From assembly GCA_965652025.1 (NCBI GenBank), contig CBFGTM010000006.1, positions 1 to 64,000 of the forward strand: a DNA stretch of 64,000 bases, read 5' to 3'. The notes beneath the pieces are model-generated. The model had not been told where the DNA came from. It did no database searches and saw only the letters and a program-made list of their open reading frames with translations. Position numbers and translations under genes: made by a program. Each line of letters starts with the position of its first letter. Position 1 is the stretch's first letter. Shown in pieces: positions 23,968-32,560 of the stretch. This DNA is from CAVVWJ01 sp965652025 (GTDB taxonomy: Bacteria; Gemmatimonadota; Gemmatimonadetes; Gemmatimonadales; GWC2-71-9).

Positions 23968-24333
23968 ATGGTCCGGCTGTTCTTCAGCCTCGGCGCCGGC
24001 TCAGCGCTCCTCGCGGTGGCTGCGGGCGCATTCGGAGCCCACGGACTCCGGAGCAGGCTGAGCCCTGAATCGTTGGCGATCTTCGAAACCGCGGCCCGCT
24101 ATCAGATGTATCACGCACTGGGTTTGCTGGCGGTAGCGTGGGCCGCCACCCACTGGGGCGGCGCCCTGCCGAACTGGGCCGGCTGGCTCTTTGTGGTCGG
24201 TACACTGCTCTTCTGCGGAAGTCTCTACTCCCTGGCGCTGACGGGCATCGGCTGGCTCGGGGCCATCACGCCGCTGGGGGGACTCGCTTTCATGGCAGGC
24301 TGGCTTTGTCTGCTGCTGCGCGCGGTACGCTGA
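23968..24333 (+). CDS. DUF423 family membrane protein
   Basis: A 121-residue inner-membrane protein with four helices. AAGAFGAHGLRSRL near the N-terminus, ETAARYQMYHALGLL and the late ITPLGGLAFMAGW are hallmarks of DUF423 (YgdD/YwdK). The biochemical role of the family is unknown. It starts two bases after the upstream membrane gene and probably forms an operon with it. Confidence 0.92.
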   Translation: MVRLFFSLGAGSALLAVAAGAFGAHGLRSRLSPESLAIFETAARYQMYHALGLLAVAWAATHWGGALPNWAGWLFVVGTLLFCGSLYSLALTGIGWLGAITPLGGLAFMAGWLCLLLRAVR

Positions 24334-24338
24334 CTTCC

Positions 24339-24380
24339 TGCTCACCGCTCACTGCTTACCGCTTACCGCTCACTGCTTTC
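24339..24380. repeat. 7-bp-unit single-arm element
   Basis: Six tandem 7-mers fill the gap between two convergent genes: TGCTCAC, CGCTCAC, TGCTTAC, CGCTTAC, CGCTCAC, TGCTTTC. No complementary arm is present nearby. On the other strand the unit is GTGAGCG/GTAAGCG, one G shorter than the 8-bp unit GGGTAAGC. Confidence 0.8.
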
Positions 24381-25182
24381 ATGCGTCTTCACTGGACCAT
24401 CTGAAGAACAGCACCGCAATCGCGCCGAAAATCCAGAGGTTTCCCGGAATCCACATCAGCAGTCCGCCCAGCCGCTGATCGTCCAAAGGCGATAAGCCCC
24501 AGGTGCGAGGCGCCACCTGGTACCAGGGATAAAGTACCTCGTCGGCAAAGGTGATGAGGGCTCCCACTGCCTGCATGGGCAAGCACACCAGAAAGAGGTA
24601 CAGGATACCCGGTAGCGGCTGAAGCCGAGGGAGCTCCGGTACTTGGCTCATCACCGGCCACCACATCAGGGTCGCCGTTACCATGAACATGAGGTGGGTG
24701 GCTATATGGACCTCATGGCTTCGCATCATGAGGTCGTAGAGCGGACCAAGGTGCCAGGCCACGATGGAGGCACTGAAAAGCAGTGCCGCTACTAAGGGCA
24801 TCGTGAGCGTTCGAGCCAGACTCCTGACGGCAGCACTGCTCAGCAGTGGCCGCAGCAGCCACCCGGGAATCCCATAGAGGAGGAGCGGCGGAAAAACCAG
24901 GGTGAGCACGAGGTGCTGCACCATGTGGACCGAGAAGAGGTAGTAGTCACTCAGGTCGTGGACCGGCCCATTGAGGGACAGCAACAGCACCAGAAGTGCG
25001 GTGCAGAAGGACAGGATTTGCGCAGGCGAGGCCGGTGGCCCCAACCCGTACCGCCGGCGCAGAGGACCGATGCCGTAAAAGTACAAGGCACCGAGAATTC
25101 CGGTGCCGAGGAGAACGCTGGGGTGGAGCGACCAGCTCCACTCGTAGGGAGCGGTAGGTCGGGGTCGGTCGTCGACGGGCAA
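24379..25182 (-). CDS. ctaG: Cytochrome c oxidase assembly protein, CtaG (caa3 type)
   Basis: A 267-residue membrane protein with about seven helices. HDLSDYYLFSVHMVQHLVLTLVFPPLLL (core FSVHMVQHLVL), SIVAWHLGPLYDLMM and HLMFMVTATLMWWPV are diagnostic of the Bacillus-type CtaG family, which is needed to make active caa3 oxidase. It is the last gene of a minus-strand operon after subunits II, I, III and IV, consistent with that role. Confidence 0.92.
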   Translation of the reverse strand: MPVDDRPRPTAPYEWSWSLHPSVLLGTGILGALYFYGIGPLRRRYGLGPPASPAQILSFCTALLVLLLSLNGPVHDLSDYYLFSVHMVQHLVLTLVFPPLLLYGIPGWLLRPLLSSAAVRSLARTLTMPLVAALLFSASIVAWHLGPLYDLMMRSHEVHIATHLMFMVTATLMWWPVMSQVPELPRLQPLPGILYLFLVCLPMQAVGALITFADEVLYPWYQVAPRTWGLSPLDDQRLGGLLMWIPGNLWIFGAIAVLFFRWSSEDA

Positions 25183-25217
25183 ATGCGGCGATGGTTGGAC
25201 TGTTCGCTACCCGTGGT

Positions 25218-25577
25218 TCACCCGGACTTGGCAAACGTCATGTGGTAGGACATGAGAATCATCAGGCCCACGATGATCACGGCGGCGATGGTGAGCGGAA
25301 ACACAAAGATGCCGCTGAACAGCTTGCTGTCCTGCTTCAGGTGCATGTAGAACATGGCCACCAGGGCGAATTTGGCCGCCGAGAGCAGGAGCAGCATCGG
25401 CACGAAGAATGGCTTGATGATGGCGGCCGACGATCCGGCGTGGCCCCCATAGGTAATTTCGTACAGCCCCACTTCGAGTGCCGTCAGGACGAAGAGGACG
25501 AGCCCCACCTTGGCATAGAGTCGAGCCGTGGGATGGGCATGCTCCCCATGGGTGACGGAAGTAGCGTGAGCATCCAT
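25218..25577 (-). CDS. ctaF: Cytochrome c oxidase subunit IV family protein
   Basis: A 119-residue protein with three membrane helices (LVLFVLTALEVGLYEI, then PFFVPMLLLLSAAKFALVAMFYMHLKQD, then FPLTIAAVIIVGLMILMS; each given as landmarks). SAAKFALVAMFYMHL is the signature of the prokaryotic subunit IV family. The ATG at 25577 starts a His-rich leader. A longer same-frame reading upstream is only the shadow of subunit III. Confidence 0.9.
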   Translation of the reverse strand: MDAHATSVTHGEHAHPTARLYAKVGLVLFVLTALEVGLYEITYGGHAGSSAAIIKPFFVPMLLLLSAAKFALVAMFYMHLKQDSKLFSGIFVFPLTIAAVIIVGLMILMSYHMTFAKSG

Positions 25578-25588
25578 GGACGACGTCC

Positions 25589-26227
25589 CTACTTGATGAG
25601 GTAAACCACCGGGAAGATGACGATCCACACCACGTCGACGAAGTGCCAGTAGAGCGCCGCCATCTCCAGGTTCAGCGACTTGGCCGGCGGAAGTCGACCG
25701 CGCAGCGCCAGAATCCAGATGGTGATCAGCCAGATCACGCCGATCGTCACGTGGGTTCCGTGAAAACCGGTGAGAGTGTAGAAGCTGGAGCCAAAGAGGT
25801 TGGTCGTGAAGCCGAGCCCCTCGTGCACAAAGTGGGTGAACTCGTAGACCTGCATCCCCACGAAGAAGATGCCGCAGGCGATGGTGGCCGCGAGCCATCC
25901 GATCAGGGCCTTCCGGCTGCCCCGCTGGGCTCCGCTCAGGGCCAGCACCACGAACAGCGAGCTGAAGAGCAGCAGCGCGGTTCCCAGGGTGACCAGCGGG
26001 ATCTGCAGGATCGGCTCGAAGTGCTGGCCCGTGGGAGAGGTCCAGGGCTCGTGCGCAAATGGGCCTACCAGGCTCCGGCCCTTGTGGACCAGATAGTTCG
26101 AAATCAGGCTCGCGAAAAACATGCATTCGGAGCCGATGAAGGTCCAAATGGCGAGCTTGCGGCTGTCGAGCCCGGTGGAAGTGGCGTGCTCGAGGCCGTG
26201 GGGTGCGTCGTGCGCGACTGCGGTCAA
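25589..26227 (-). CDS. ctaE: Cytochrome c oxidase subunit III
   Basis: A 212-residue heme-copper oxidase subunit III of the shorter caa3 type, with about five helices. Motifs include IWTFIGSECMFFASLI, the Glu-containing QVYEFTHF, FYTLTGFHGTHVTIG and the C-terminal YWHFVDVVWIVIFPVVYLI (core YWHFVDVVW). It stabilises the proton-uptake side of subunit I. Eleven bases separate it from the subunit IV start. Confidence 0.94.
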   Translation of the reverse strand: MTAVAHDAPHGLEHATSTGLDSRKLAIWTFIGSECMFFASLISNYLVHKGRSLVGPFAHEPWTSPTGQHFEPILQIPLVTLGTALLLFSSLFVVLALSGAQRGSRKALIGWLAATIACGIFFVGMQVYEFTHFVHEGLGFTTNLFGSSFYTLTGFHGTHVTIGVIWLITIWILALRGRLPPAKSLNLEMAALYWHFVDVVWIVIFPVVYLIK

Positions 26228-26242
26228 AGAGTTACTCCTTTT

Positions 26243-26277
26243 TCTTTACTTTTCACTCTTCACTCTTCACTTTTCAC
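26243..26277. repeat. 7-bp-unit single-arm element between ctaD and ctaE
   Basis: Five tandem 7-mers: TCTTTAC, TTTTCAC, TCTTCAC, TCTTCAC, TTTTCAC. It is the A/T-richest member of the family, lies in a same-strand operon gap, and has no complementary arm. It ends 11 bases before the ctaD stop. Confidence 0.75.
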
Positions 26278-26287
26278 TTCCGCTTGA

Positions 26288-28135
26288 TCATCCCGCGGGC
26301 TCGAAGGCCCAGCGATACACTCCAAAGAACACCAGCAACCCCGAGGCAATGACCGGCAGCACCCCGGCCTTGTCGTGCCCCAGCAGCATCAACGTCACGA
26401 AGAAGGCTGCGACCCCGATGGCCGTAACCAGCGGCCAGTAGGAGGGGTTCGGCAGGTGGATACCTGTGCCGCTGACCCGCGCAGGCTCCGGTAGCTGCCC
26501 TCCGTGCTGGCGCTTGGCTTCCCACAGCGCATCCCGACCATGCACCACCGGAATCTCGGCGAAGTTCCACTCCTGGGGCGGTGAAGGAATGGACCACTCG
26601 AGGGTGGCGCCGTTCCAGGGATCGGCCGGGGCGTTTCGCGGCTGACGCCACGTCTGCCAGATGTTGACCAGGAACACGAGGAACGAGAAGCCCAGAATGA
26701 AGGCCCCGACCGTCTCGATCTGGTTCAGCGTCTCGAATCCCAAGCCTTGGGGATAGGTGTAGGTCCGCCGCGGCATTCCGTGCAATCCCAAGAAGTGCAT
26801 CGGGAAGAAAGTCAGGTTGAAGCCGATGAGCATGAGCCAGAAGTGGAGTTTACCCAGCCGCTCGTTCAGCATCCGCCCGAACATCTTGGGCCACCAATAG
26901 TACCCGCCGGCGGTCAGCCCGAAGATGCTGCCGCCGAACATGACATAGTGGAAATGGGCCACGATGAAGTAGGTGTCGGTCTGCTGCAGGTCGGCCGGCG
27001 GCTCCGAGTGCATGACGCCGGACAATCCGCCGATGATGAACATGGCGATGAAACCGATGGCAAACAGCATCGGAGTGCGGAACTGGAGCGAGCCACCCCA
27101 CATAGTGCCGATCCAGTTAAAGATCTTCACCCCCGTCGGAATGGCGATCAGCATGGTGGCGAGGGCAAAGAACGTGTCCGCGATGGGACCCATTCCGGTG
27201 GAGAACATGTGATGGCTCCACACGCCGAAGCCGAGAAAAGCGATGAACACCCCAGAAAAGACCATTGCGGCGTAGCCGAACAACGGCTTCCGAGAGAACA
27301 CCGGCAACACCTCGGAGATGATGCCGAAGGCCGGCAGAATCAGGATGTATACCTCGGGGTGGCCGAAGATCCAGAAGAGATGCTGCCAGAGAATCGGATC
27401 ACCGCCGCCCGACGGGACAAAGAAGTGGGTGCCGAAGAATCGGTCGAACATCAGCAGGATCAACGCGACCGTGATGACCGGAAACGCCATCAGCAGCAGC
27501 ACCTGGGTGATGAAGCTCATCCAGGTGAACATCGGCATCCGCATCAGCTTCATGCCGGGGGCGCGCAGGTTGATGATGGTGACGAAGAAGTTGACCGCCG
27601 CGGCCATCGAGGCGATGCCCAGGATCTGAAGACCCAGCATCCAGAAGTCCACGTTCATGCCGGGCGAATACTGCCGTGAGGTCAGATTGGCGTAGCCGAA
27701 CCAGCCCTGGTCGGGAGCGGCGCCGAAGAGCCAGCTCACATTGAGAAACAGACCGCCCAGCAGAAAGACCCAGTAACTGAACGCGTTGAGGCGCGGAAAA
27801 ACAACATCCCGCGCACCGATCTGGAGTGGAATCAGATAATTGAAGAACATGGCCGACAGCGGCATGATCGCCAGGAAGATCATGGTCGTGCCATGCATGG
27901 TGAACAGCTGGTTATAGGTCTCCGGCGAAAGGAAGGTATTGTTCGGGCTTCCGAGCTGAATCCGGAGCAGCAGCGCTTCGATCCCGCCCATCAGAAAGAA
28001 GAGAAAGGCCGTGGTCCCGTAGAGGATCCCGATACGCTTGTGGTCGACCGTGGTGAGCCAGCTCCACAGGCCCGTCTTCTCGCCGTGCTTGGCGCCGGTC
28101 TCTACCCGATGCTGATCAAGAACCCTGGTTGCCAT
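26288..28135 (-). CDS. ctaD: Cytochrome c oxidase subunit I
   Basis: A 615-residue catalytic subunit with twelve core helices and extra C-terminal ones. The low-spin heme His is in LFTMHGTTMIF, the CuB/Tyr cross-link region in WIFGHPEVYILILP, the CuB His pair in GVWSHHMFSTG, and the heme a3/a His pair in FIVAHFHYVMFGG. It reduces oxygen and pumps protons. Its neighbours are subunit II with a fused cytochrome c (upstream) and subunits III and IV (downstream). Confidence 0.96.
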   Translation of the reverse strand: MATRVLDQHRVETGAKHGEKTGLWSWLTTVDHKRIGILYGTTAFLFFLMGGIEALLLRIQLGSPNNTFLSPETYNQLFTMHGTTMIFLAIMPLSAMFFNYLIPLQIGARDVVFPRLNAFSYWVFLLGGLFLNVSWLFGAAPDQGWFGYANLTSRQYSPGMNVDFWMLGLQILGIASMAAAVNFFVTIINLRAPGMKLMRMPMFTWMSFITQVLLLMAFPVITVALILLMFDRFFGTHFFVPSGGGDPILWQHLFWIFGHPEVYILILPAFGIISEVLPVFSRKPLFGYAAMVFSGVFIAFLGFGVWSHHMFSTGMGPIADTFFALATMLIAIPTGVKIFNWIGTMWGGSLQFRTPMLFAIGFIAMFIIGGLSGVMHSEPPADLQQTDTYFIVAHFHYVMFGGSIFGLTAGGYYWWPKMFGRMLNERLGKLHFWLMLIGFNLTFFPMHFLGLHGMPRRTYTYPQGLGFETLNQIETVGAFILGFSFLVFLVNIWQTWRQPRNAPADPWNGATLEWSIPSPPQEWNFAEIPVVHGRDALWEAKRQHGGQLPEPARVSGTGIHLPNPSYWPLVTAIGVAAFFVTLMLLGHDKAGVLPVIASGLLVFFGVYRWAFEPAG

Positions 28136-28190
28136 ACAAACCTTATCATCATGAGGTCACCCAGCCCGCTCGCTACGGGCGGGGTCGCCA

Positions 28191-29315
28191 CTATTGGTGG
28201 GCCCGGAGGAAGGCGACCAGCGCCTTTGCTTCAGCTTCATTAATGCCCAGATTGGGCATGAGGACGCCTTTCTTGATGCCCTGCGGGTCCCGGATCCAGT
28301 GTGCCAGATTCGCGTCGGTGTTCTTGAGGGTACCGGCGCCGATGTAGGAGCGGGCTCCCACGTTCGCCAGGTTGGGCCCCACCATTCCCTTGGGTGCATT
28401 CACCGCCTGCAGTGAGTGGCACCCGATGCATCCCTTGGTCGTGAACAGCTTCTCGCCCGCTCCGTAGTCCGGTCCCTGCGCCGGCGGAGCAGCCGCCTGG
28501 ACTGTCCCACCCTGGCTCGCCGTCGTCACCCCGGATTCAGCTGAAGCAGTAGGCTGCTGAGCGGCGGCTGCAGCACCTGCGGCCTTTTTGGGCCCCAGCG
28601 TCTGCATGTGGGCGACCCAGGCCTGAAACTCCTCCGGTTTCTGAGCCCGGATTCGGTATGCCATGCGGGCATGCTGGATCCCACAGAATTCGGCGCACTG
28701 CCCCGGATATTCGCCGTCGACTTCGGCCTTGAACCAGATTCGGGTTTCCCGGTTGGCGAACACATCACGCTTGGCCGCGAACTGAGGCACCCAGAAGCTA
28801 TGGATCACGTCGGCGCTGCCCATCCGCAGCGAGACGGTGCGCCCCACCGGCACGTGGATCTCGTTCGCGGTAGTGATGTTGAACTCGGGGTAGCGGAATT
28901 CCCACCACCACTGATGTCCCACCACTTCGATGGTGAGCGCGTCCTTGCCTGGGATTGCGCTGGTCTGGAAGATTGCTCGTACGGTCGGCACCGCGATGGC
29001 TGCCAGAATGAGGGCGGGAATGACGGTCCAGATAATCTCGACTGTGGTGTTGCCGTGAGTTTGGTGGGGCTCGGGATCTCCGGGCTTCCCCCGGAATCGG
29101 AAAATCGCGTAGATCAGCACCCCTTCGACCAGCACAAACACCAGCAGCGCCCACCTCACCGTGGTGTCGAGCAGATCGTCGGCGATGCGGGCAAAGTCTC
29201 CCCGGGGGAGCAGCGTCGTCTGGGGGTAGTGCTCTGGACTACAACCGAGGAGCGCCACTGCGAACAGGCAGAGCGCGGTGAACCGGGACGGGCGCCAGGC
29301 AGCGGTCCTGAGCAT
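28191..29315 (-). CDS. ctaC: Cytochrome c oxidase subunit II with fused cytochrome c (caa3 type)
   Basis: A 374-residue lipoprotein. The start MLRTAAWRPS precedes a signal ending ALLGCS. Two membrane helices follow, then the CuA domain with VVGHQWWWEFRYPE, a His in DVIHSFWVP, and GQCAEFCGIQHARM (two Cys, His, Met). An Ala/Gln/Pro linker leads to a cytochrome c domain with CIGCH and a late Met ligand in GVLMPNLG. This makes the oxidase a caa3 type that accepts electrons directly. First gene of the operon. Confidence 0.95.
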   Translation of the reverse strand: MLRTAAWRPSRFTALCLFAVALLGCSPEHYPQTTLLPRGDFARIADDLLDTTVRWALLVFVLVEGVLIYAIFRFRGKPGDPEPHQTHGNTTVEIIWTVIPALILAAIAVPTVRAIFQTSAIPGKDALTIEVVGHQWWWEFRYPEFNITTANEIHVPVGRTVSLRMGSADVIHSFWVPQFAAKRDVFANRETRIWFKAEVDGEYPGQCAEFCGIQHARMAYRIRAQKPEEFQAWVAHMQTLGPKKAAGAAAAAQQPTASAESGVTTASQGGTVQAAAPPAQGPDYGAGEKLFTTKGCIGCHSLQAVNAPKGMVGPNLANVGARSYIGAGTLKNTDANLAHWIRDPQGIKKGVLMPNLGINEAEAKALVAFLRAHQ

Positions 29316-29468
29316 TACGCGTTCATCCTGTTCGTAAATCCACTCAAATCCGAAGGGGAAAACCTGAGCCAGCAGCACTTTACCCTTTGCCCTTCGGAGT
29401 GTCAAGGAAGTCAGCAGCTATTCCGCAGTACCCCGGGCCGTGATAGTTTTAAGGAGACTTTCCTTGCG

Positions 29469-29503
29469 GGCCCGGAAACCTCTCTCCGGGCCGATTCCTT
29501 TTT
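29469..29503 (+). terminator. Terminator-like hairpin in the greA leader
   Basis: GGCCCGGA (29469-29476), an 8-base loop, TCCGGGCC (29485-29492), then GATTCC and five T (29499-29503). It lies 15 bases before the GreA start and reads on the plus strand, although no plus-strand gene lies upstream. It may attenuate greA transcription. Confidence 0.6.
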
Positions 29504-29518
29504 GCAACTGGTTGGACC

Positions 29519-30055
29519 ATGATCCGTGAAATGCGAGAGAAGCTGGGCCGGGAAATCGACCAGCTCAGCCATGAACTGAATATCCTTTTGCCGCAGGCGA
29601 TCGCTCAGGCGGTCGAGCTGGGCGATCTCCGGGAAAACTCCGAGTACAAGGCCGCGCTCGAGCGGCAGCAGTTCGTGCAGGCCCGGCTGGGGCAGCTGCA
29701 TCAGCGGCTGAACCAGCTGAGCCAGCTGGCCAACGCCGAGGCACCCACCGACCGCGTGGGGCTGGGTTCCCGGGTGACCGTGCTGGACCTGGAGACCAAC
29801 GAGACCGACACCTATGTGGTTGTGTTGGCCGAGATGATGGACTTCGATGCCGGCCACATCTCGCTGGCCTCTCCTCTGGGTCGAGCCCTGGGAGGAGGCA
29901 AGGTCGGAGAGGAAGTGAGCCTGCGGCTCCCCACGGCAACGCGCCGGCTGCGGATCATCGACCTAGTCACCGTCCACCAGGCCGAGGGTAACGGCGGCAA
30001 CCGCCAGGTCGGTGATGCCCACCGCCAGGTGGGCGACGCCAACGGAAAGCGCTGA
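29519..30055 (+). CDS. GreA/GreB-family transcription elongation factor
   Basis: A 178-residue protein. The N-terminal coiled coil carries the loop GDLRENSEYKAALERQQ, with the Asp and Glu that rescue backtracked RNA polymerase, and the C-terminal domain has VGLGSRVTVLD, ISLASPLGRALGG and KVGEEVSLRLP. The tail after residue 155 is an addition: RQVGDAH and RQVGDAN are tandem copies encoded by a 21-bp repeat. It overlaps the GroES-like gene by one base (TGATG). Confidence 0.9.
   Translation: MIREMREKLGREIDQLSHELNILLPQAIAQAVELGDLRENSEYKAALERQQFVQARLGQLHQRLNQLSQLANAEAPTDRVGLGSRVTVLDLETNETDTYVVVLAEMMDFDAGHISLASPLGRALGGGKVGEEVSLRLPTATRRLRIIDLVTVHQAEGNGGNRQVGDAHRQVGDANGKR
29999..30041 (+). repeat. 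21-bp tandem repeat in the GreA-like tail
   Basis: Two imperfect copies of a 21-base unit encode RQVGDAH then RQVGDAN. The unit CGCCAGGT-GG-GA-GCC is easily seen in both. It lies beyond the conserved GreA C-terminal domain. Confidence 0.65.
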
Positions 30056-30423
30056 TGGAGTTCCCCAAGAAACAACTCCTGGTGGTTGGCGACCGGGTGC
30101 TGATCACGCCGGAGGACGGTGACGAGCGCACCCGGGTTGGGCTCTACCTCCCCGCCACCGCCATTGATGCTCAACAGGTGCAAACCGGACTCATCATGGC
30201 GACCGGTCCGGGAACCCCAGTCGCAGACCTCAGCAGTCTGGATGATGAGCCCTGGAAGATCGACGCCCGGGAGAACCGCAGCCGGGGCATGCAGGCCAAG
30301 GTTGGGGACCACGCCATCTTCTTCCGCAAGGCGGCCGTGGAAATCACCTTCGAGGAGAGGAAGTACCTGGTCGTTCCCCAAGCGGCGATTCTGGTGCTGG
30401 TGCGAGACGATCTGCCGATCTGA
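30055..30423 (+). CDS. GroES-like co-chaperone family protein
   Basis: A 122-residue protein with a chaperonin-10 pattern: VVGDRVLITPEDGDERTRVGLYLPA at the start and VVPQAAILVLVRDD at the end. The middle (about 45-95) is longer than in GroES and includes KVGDHAIFFRKAAVEI. No groEL lies next to it, and the usual mobile-loop Ile-Val-Leu anchor is not clear, so it may be a divergent GroES-type protein rather than the main cofactor. Coupled to the GreA-like gene. Confidence 0.75.
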   Translation: MEFPKKQLLVVGDRVLITPEDGDERTRVGLYLPATAIDAQQVQTGLIMATGPGTPVADLSSLDDEPWKIDARENRSRGMQAKVGDHAIFFRKAAVEITFEERKYLVVPQAAILVLVRDDLPI

Positions 30424-30945
30424 GTGTGCTACTTCCTTTACATCGCGAGTCCACTCACTCTCAGTGAAATCCGGTCCATGCTGCCGCCCGGGCTGACAGC
30501 AGACCTGGCTCCTGCGGCTCAGCGGGCTGCGCTCCAGCGTATCCACCCCTCGGCTCGTACCGTCGCCCAACTGCTGGTAGGCGCCTGCTCCTGCGACCTG
30601 GTCCGTCCCCGACTGGACAACCCGATCGACGACGAGCGCGAGCTGCGGGCCCGGTATCAGGGCTGGAAACTTCCCCGTTCCGAAATCATTCGAGAGCTTG
30701 AGCGGCACCGCCGGGGCCCCCTTCCCCGACCGCACCCCTCGGGAGGATGGCCCCAGGCGCTGGCCGATTTTGTAGTCGAGCATGCCCGCAACGCCGGCTC
30801 CACGGTGTATCTGCTGGACTTTGGACCCCACCTGCCTCGGACCCGCCAGCCGACTACAGCGCACCCCTTAAGCCGCTCGGTCGAGGATGTTCGCGCGCGG
30901 GCCGGCCCCTGGCTGGTGGAGGGGAAACCGGTGCTGGTAAGTTGA
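30424..30945 (+). CDS. Hypothetical protein
   Basis: A 173-residue protein not recognised. It begins MCYFLYIASPLTLSEIRSML, then has LVGACSCDLVRP with a Cys-x-Cys, and an Arg/Pro-rich centre; near the C-terminus STVYLLDFGPHLP looks like a buried strand. GTG start immediately after the GroES-like stop, so it is cotranscribed. No signal peptide or membrane segment. Confidence 0.7.
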   Translation: MCYFLYIASPLTLSEIRSMLPPGLTADLAPAAQRAALQRIHPSARTVAQLLVGACSCDLVRPRLDNPIDDERELRARYQGWKLPRSEIIRELERHRRGPLPRPHPSGGWPQALADFVVEHARNAGSTVYLLDFGPHLPRTRQPTTAHPLSRSVEDVRARAGPWLVEGKPVLVS

Positions 30946-31021
30946 CCGGGGTGGCTGGACCGAGTTCTTGAGGTTCTTTACCGCAGGTTCATTCCGTTGA
31001 CACTTTCCCCACTGAGGTTCC

Positions 31022-31651
31022 ATGTCCCAAGCCCCTGGCTCCCAGGCTGCATCCGCCGGACTGCTCGCCCTCGCCCTGCTATGTGCCTGTGGTCGCAGGG
31101 ATGCCCAACCCGAATTTTCGGTGGACACTGCATCCAGCGAGGAATCCGCTGCTCAACCTGAATCGCCGAGCGCTACCACCACCGGCACCCAACCCAGCAA
31201 TCCGACCTCGGTCCCTCTCACAACCGCCGACATCGAGCGCTGGACCAAGGGCTTGGACGGCGAGCTGGACGCGGTGCGGGAGGCCTCGGCCAAGCTGAAA
31301 ACCGCTCGCACCAGCGAGGACACACTGAACGCGATGATGGGGGTGCAGGAGATGGCCACGGTCGATGCCGGGGCCAAGGCGGCCGGCTTGGAACCCGAGC
31401 GCTACAAGTTCATCCGCAGCAACCTCTCCGCCGTAGTGGGGTATCTGACTCCTTCGCTCGGCGGGATCGACACTACCAGCCTCACCCAGGCCCAGCGGGA
31501 CGAGCTGCGCAAGGGAAACGAGGCTCAGATCGAGCGGATGGAGCAGGAGGTGCCGCCCGAAGTGGTGGAAGCCATCAAGCCTCGCGCGGTGGAGCTCCGA
31601 AAGAAGGACATGGAATTGGTGGCCGCCCGGCTGAAAGGTGCGGGCATCTAG
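31022..31651 (+). CDS. Putative lipoprotein
   Basis: A 209-residue protein with a signal peptide and lipobox LLCACG (Cys near residue 23). A Ser/Thr/Pro-rich linker follows to about residue 65, then a helical, charged domain (IERWTKGLDGELDAVREA, in part ELDAVREASAKL, and MEQEVPPEVVEAI). It is probably anchored to the inner leaflet of the outer membrane. Family unknown. Confidence 0.75.
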   Translation: MSQAPGSQAASAGLLALALLCACGRRDAQPEFSVDTASSEESAAQPESPSATTTGTQPSNPTSVPLTTADIERWTKGLDGELDAVREASAKLKTARTSEDTLNAMMGVQEMATVDAGAKAAGLEPERYKFIRSNLSAVVGYLTPSLGGIDTTSLTQAQRDELRKGNEAQIERMEQEVPPEVVEAIKPRAVELRKKDMELVAARLKGAGI

Positions 31652-31660
31652 CAGGACCGA

Positions 31661-32560
31661 GTGACGCCGATCCGCGGAGTTAGCGTAGAACTCATGGGAG
31701 AGTCGATAGCGAACGCGCACGCCCACCGCGAAGGGAGATTCGCCGGGAGCGCCGGAGTGCAACTCTTCTATCGGGCGTGGCTGCCGGAAGAGGGCCGCCG
31801 CAGTGCGGTGCTGGTCAATCTGCACGGCCTGGGAGACCACAGCGGGCTGTACCCGACTCTGGCCAGTCACTTTCCCGCCCACGGCATCGCGGTTTATGCC
31901 TACGACATGCGCGGAAACGGCCGCTCGCCGGGCCAGCGAGCTTACGTTAGAAGTTGGGATGAATATGGGGGCGACCTGCATGCCTTCGTGGAGTTGGTCC
32001 GGGAGCGGGAGCGGGGCGCGCCGTTGTTTCTCCTGGGGAACAGCCTCGGCGGACTGGTGGTGCTCGACTATGCCCTGCACCGACCTGGGCACCTGGCCGG
32101 GGTTGCGCTGGCTGCCCCTCCTCTCGGCAAGCTCGGCGTTCCGCCGGTCCTGATGGCACTCGGCCGGGTTATGTCGCGGATCATTCCCCGTTTCTCACTC
32201 CGGGTCGGTATGGATCTGACCGGCCTGGCTCGCGATCCGGCAGTCGTGCAGGCGGTGGTCTCAGACCCGCTCTTTCACCGCCGGGGCACCGCCCGCCTCT
32301 CCACTGAAGTCACCGCGGCTATCGCCCGAGTCCAGGCCCTTGCGGGTAGTCTCTCGGTTCCGCTCCTGATCCTGCACGGTTCGGCAGACCGGATGGTGCC
32401 GCCGGATGGAAGTCGGGAGTTCTTTTCCAAGGTGAGCTTTCCCGACCGCGAGTTTCGGGAATATCCGGGAGCCTATCATGGGCTCTTCGTCGATATTGGT
32501 TACCAGCAGGTGCTGGCAGACCTGGAACACTGGATCGAAGCCCGGACACCGCCTCCGTGA
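31661..32560 (+). CDS. Alpha/beta hydrolase, monoacylglycerol lipase/lysophospholipase-like
   Basis: A 299-residue hydrolase. LHGLGDHSGLY contributes the oxyanion hole, GNSLGGLV is the nucleophile elbow, Asp in LHGSADRMVPP and His in PGAYHGLF complete the triad, and YDMRGNGRSPGQRAYV matches the monoglyceride-lipase group. GTG start at 31661 has AGGA five bases upstream; ATG 31694 is possible. It is coupled to the DUF983 gene by GTGA. Confidence 0.88.
   Translation: MTPIRGVSVELMGESIANAHAHREGRFAGSAGVQLFYRAWLPEEGRRSAVLVNLHGLGDHSGLYPTLASHFPAHGIAVYAYDMRGNGRSPGQRAYVRSWDEYGGDLHAFVELVRERERGAPLFLLGNSLGGLVVLDYALHRPGHLAGVALAAPPLGKLGVPPVLMALGRVMSRIIPRFSLRVGMDLTGLARDPAVVQAVVSDPLFHRRGTARLSTEVTAAIARVQALAGSLSVPLLILHGSADRMVPPDGSREFFSKVSFPDREFREYPGAYHGLFVDIGYQQVLADLEHWIEARTPPP

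Noticed and set aside
23129..24380. CRISPR-like array made of the short repeats
   Set aside because: Units are 7-8 bp with no spacers between them, and arms are inverted; no cas genes are present.
26747..27679. 310-residue plus-strand reading opposite ctaD
   Set aside because: His/Asp/Glu-rich antisense shadow of the oxidase subunit.
30055..30423. Assignment of the GroES-like gene as the main groES
   Set aside because: No groEL neighbour, an extended middle region and an unclear mobile loop; kept as GroES-like only.
30961..31024. TTGACA at 30997 as a promoter for the lipoprotein gene
   Set aside because: A -10 at normal spacing would fall on the start codon itself.
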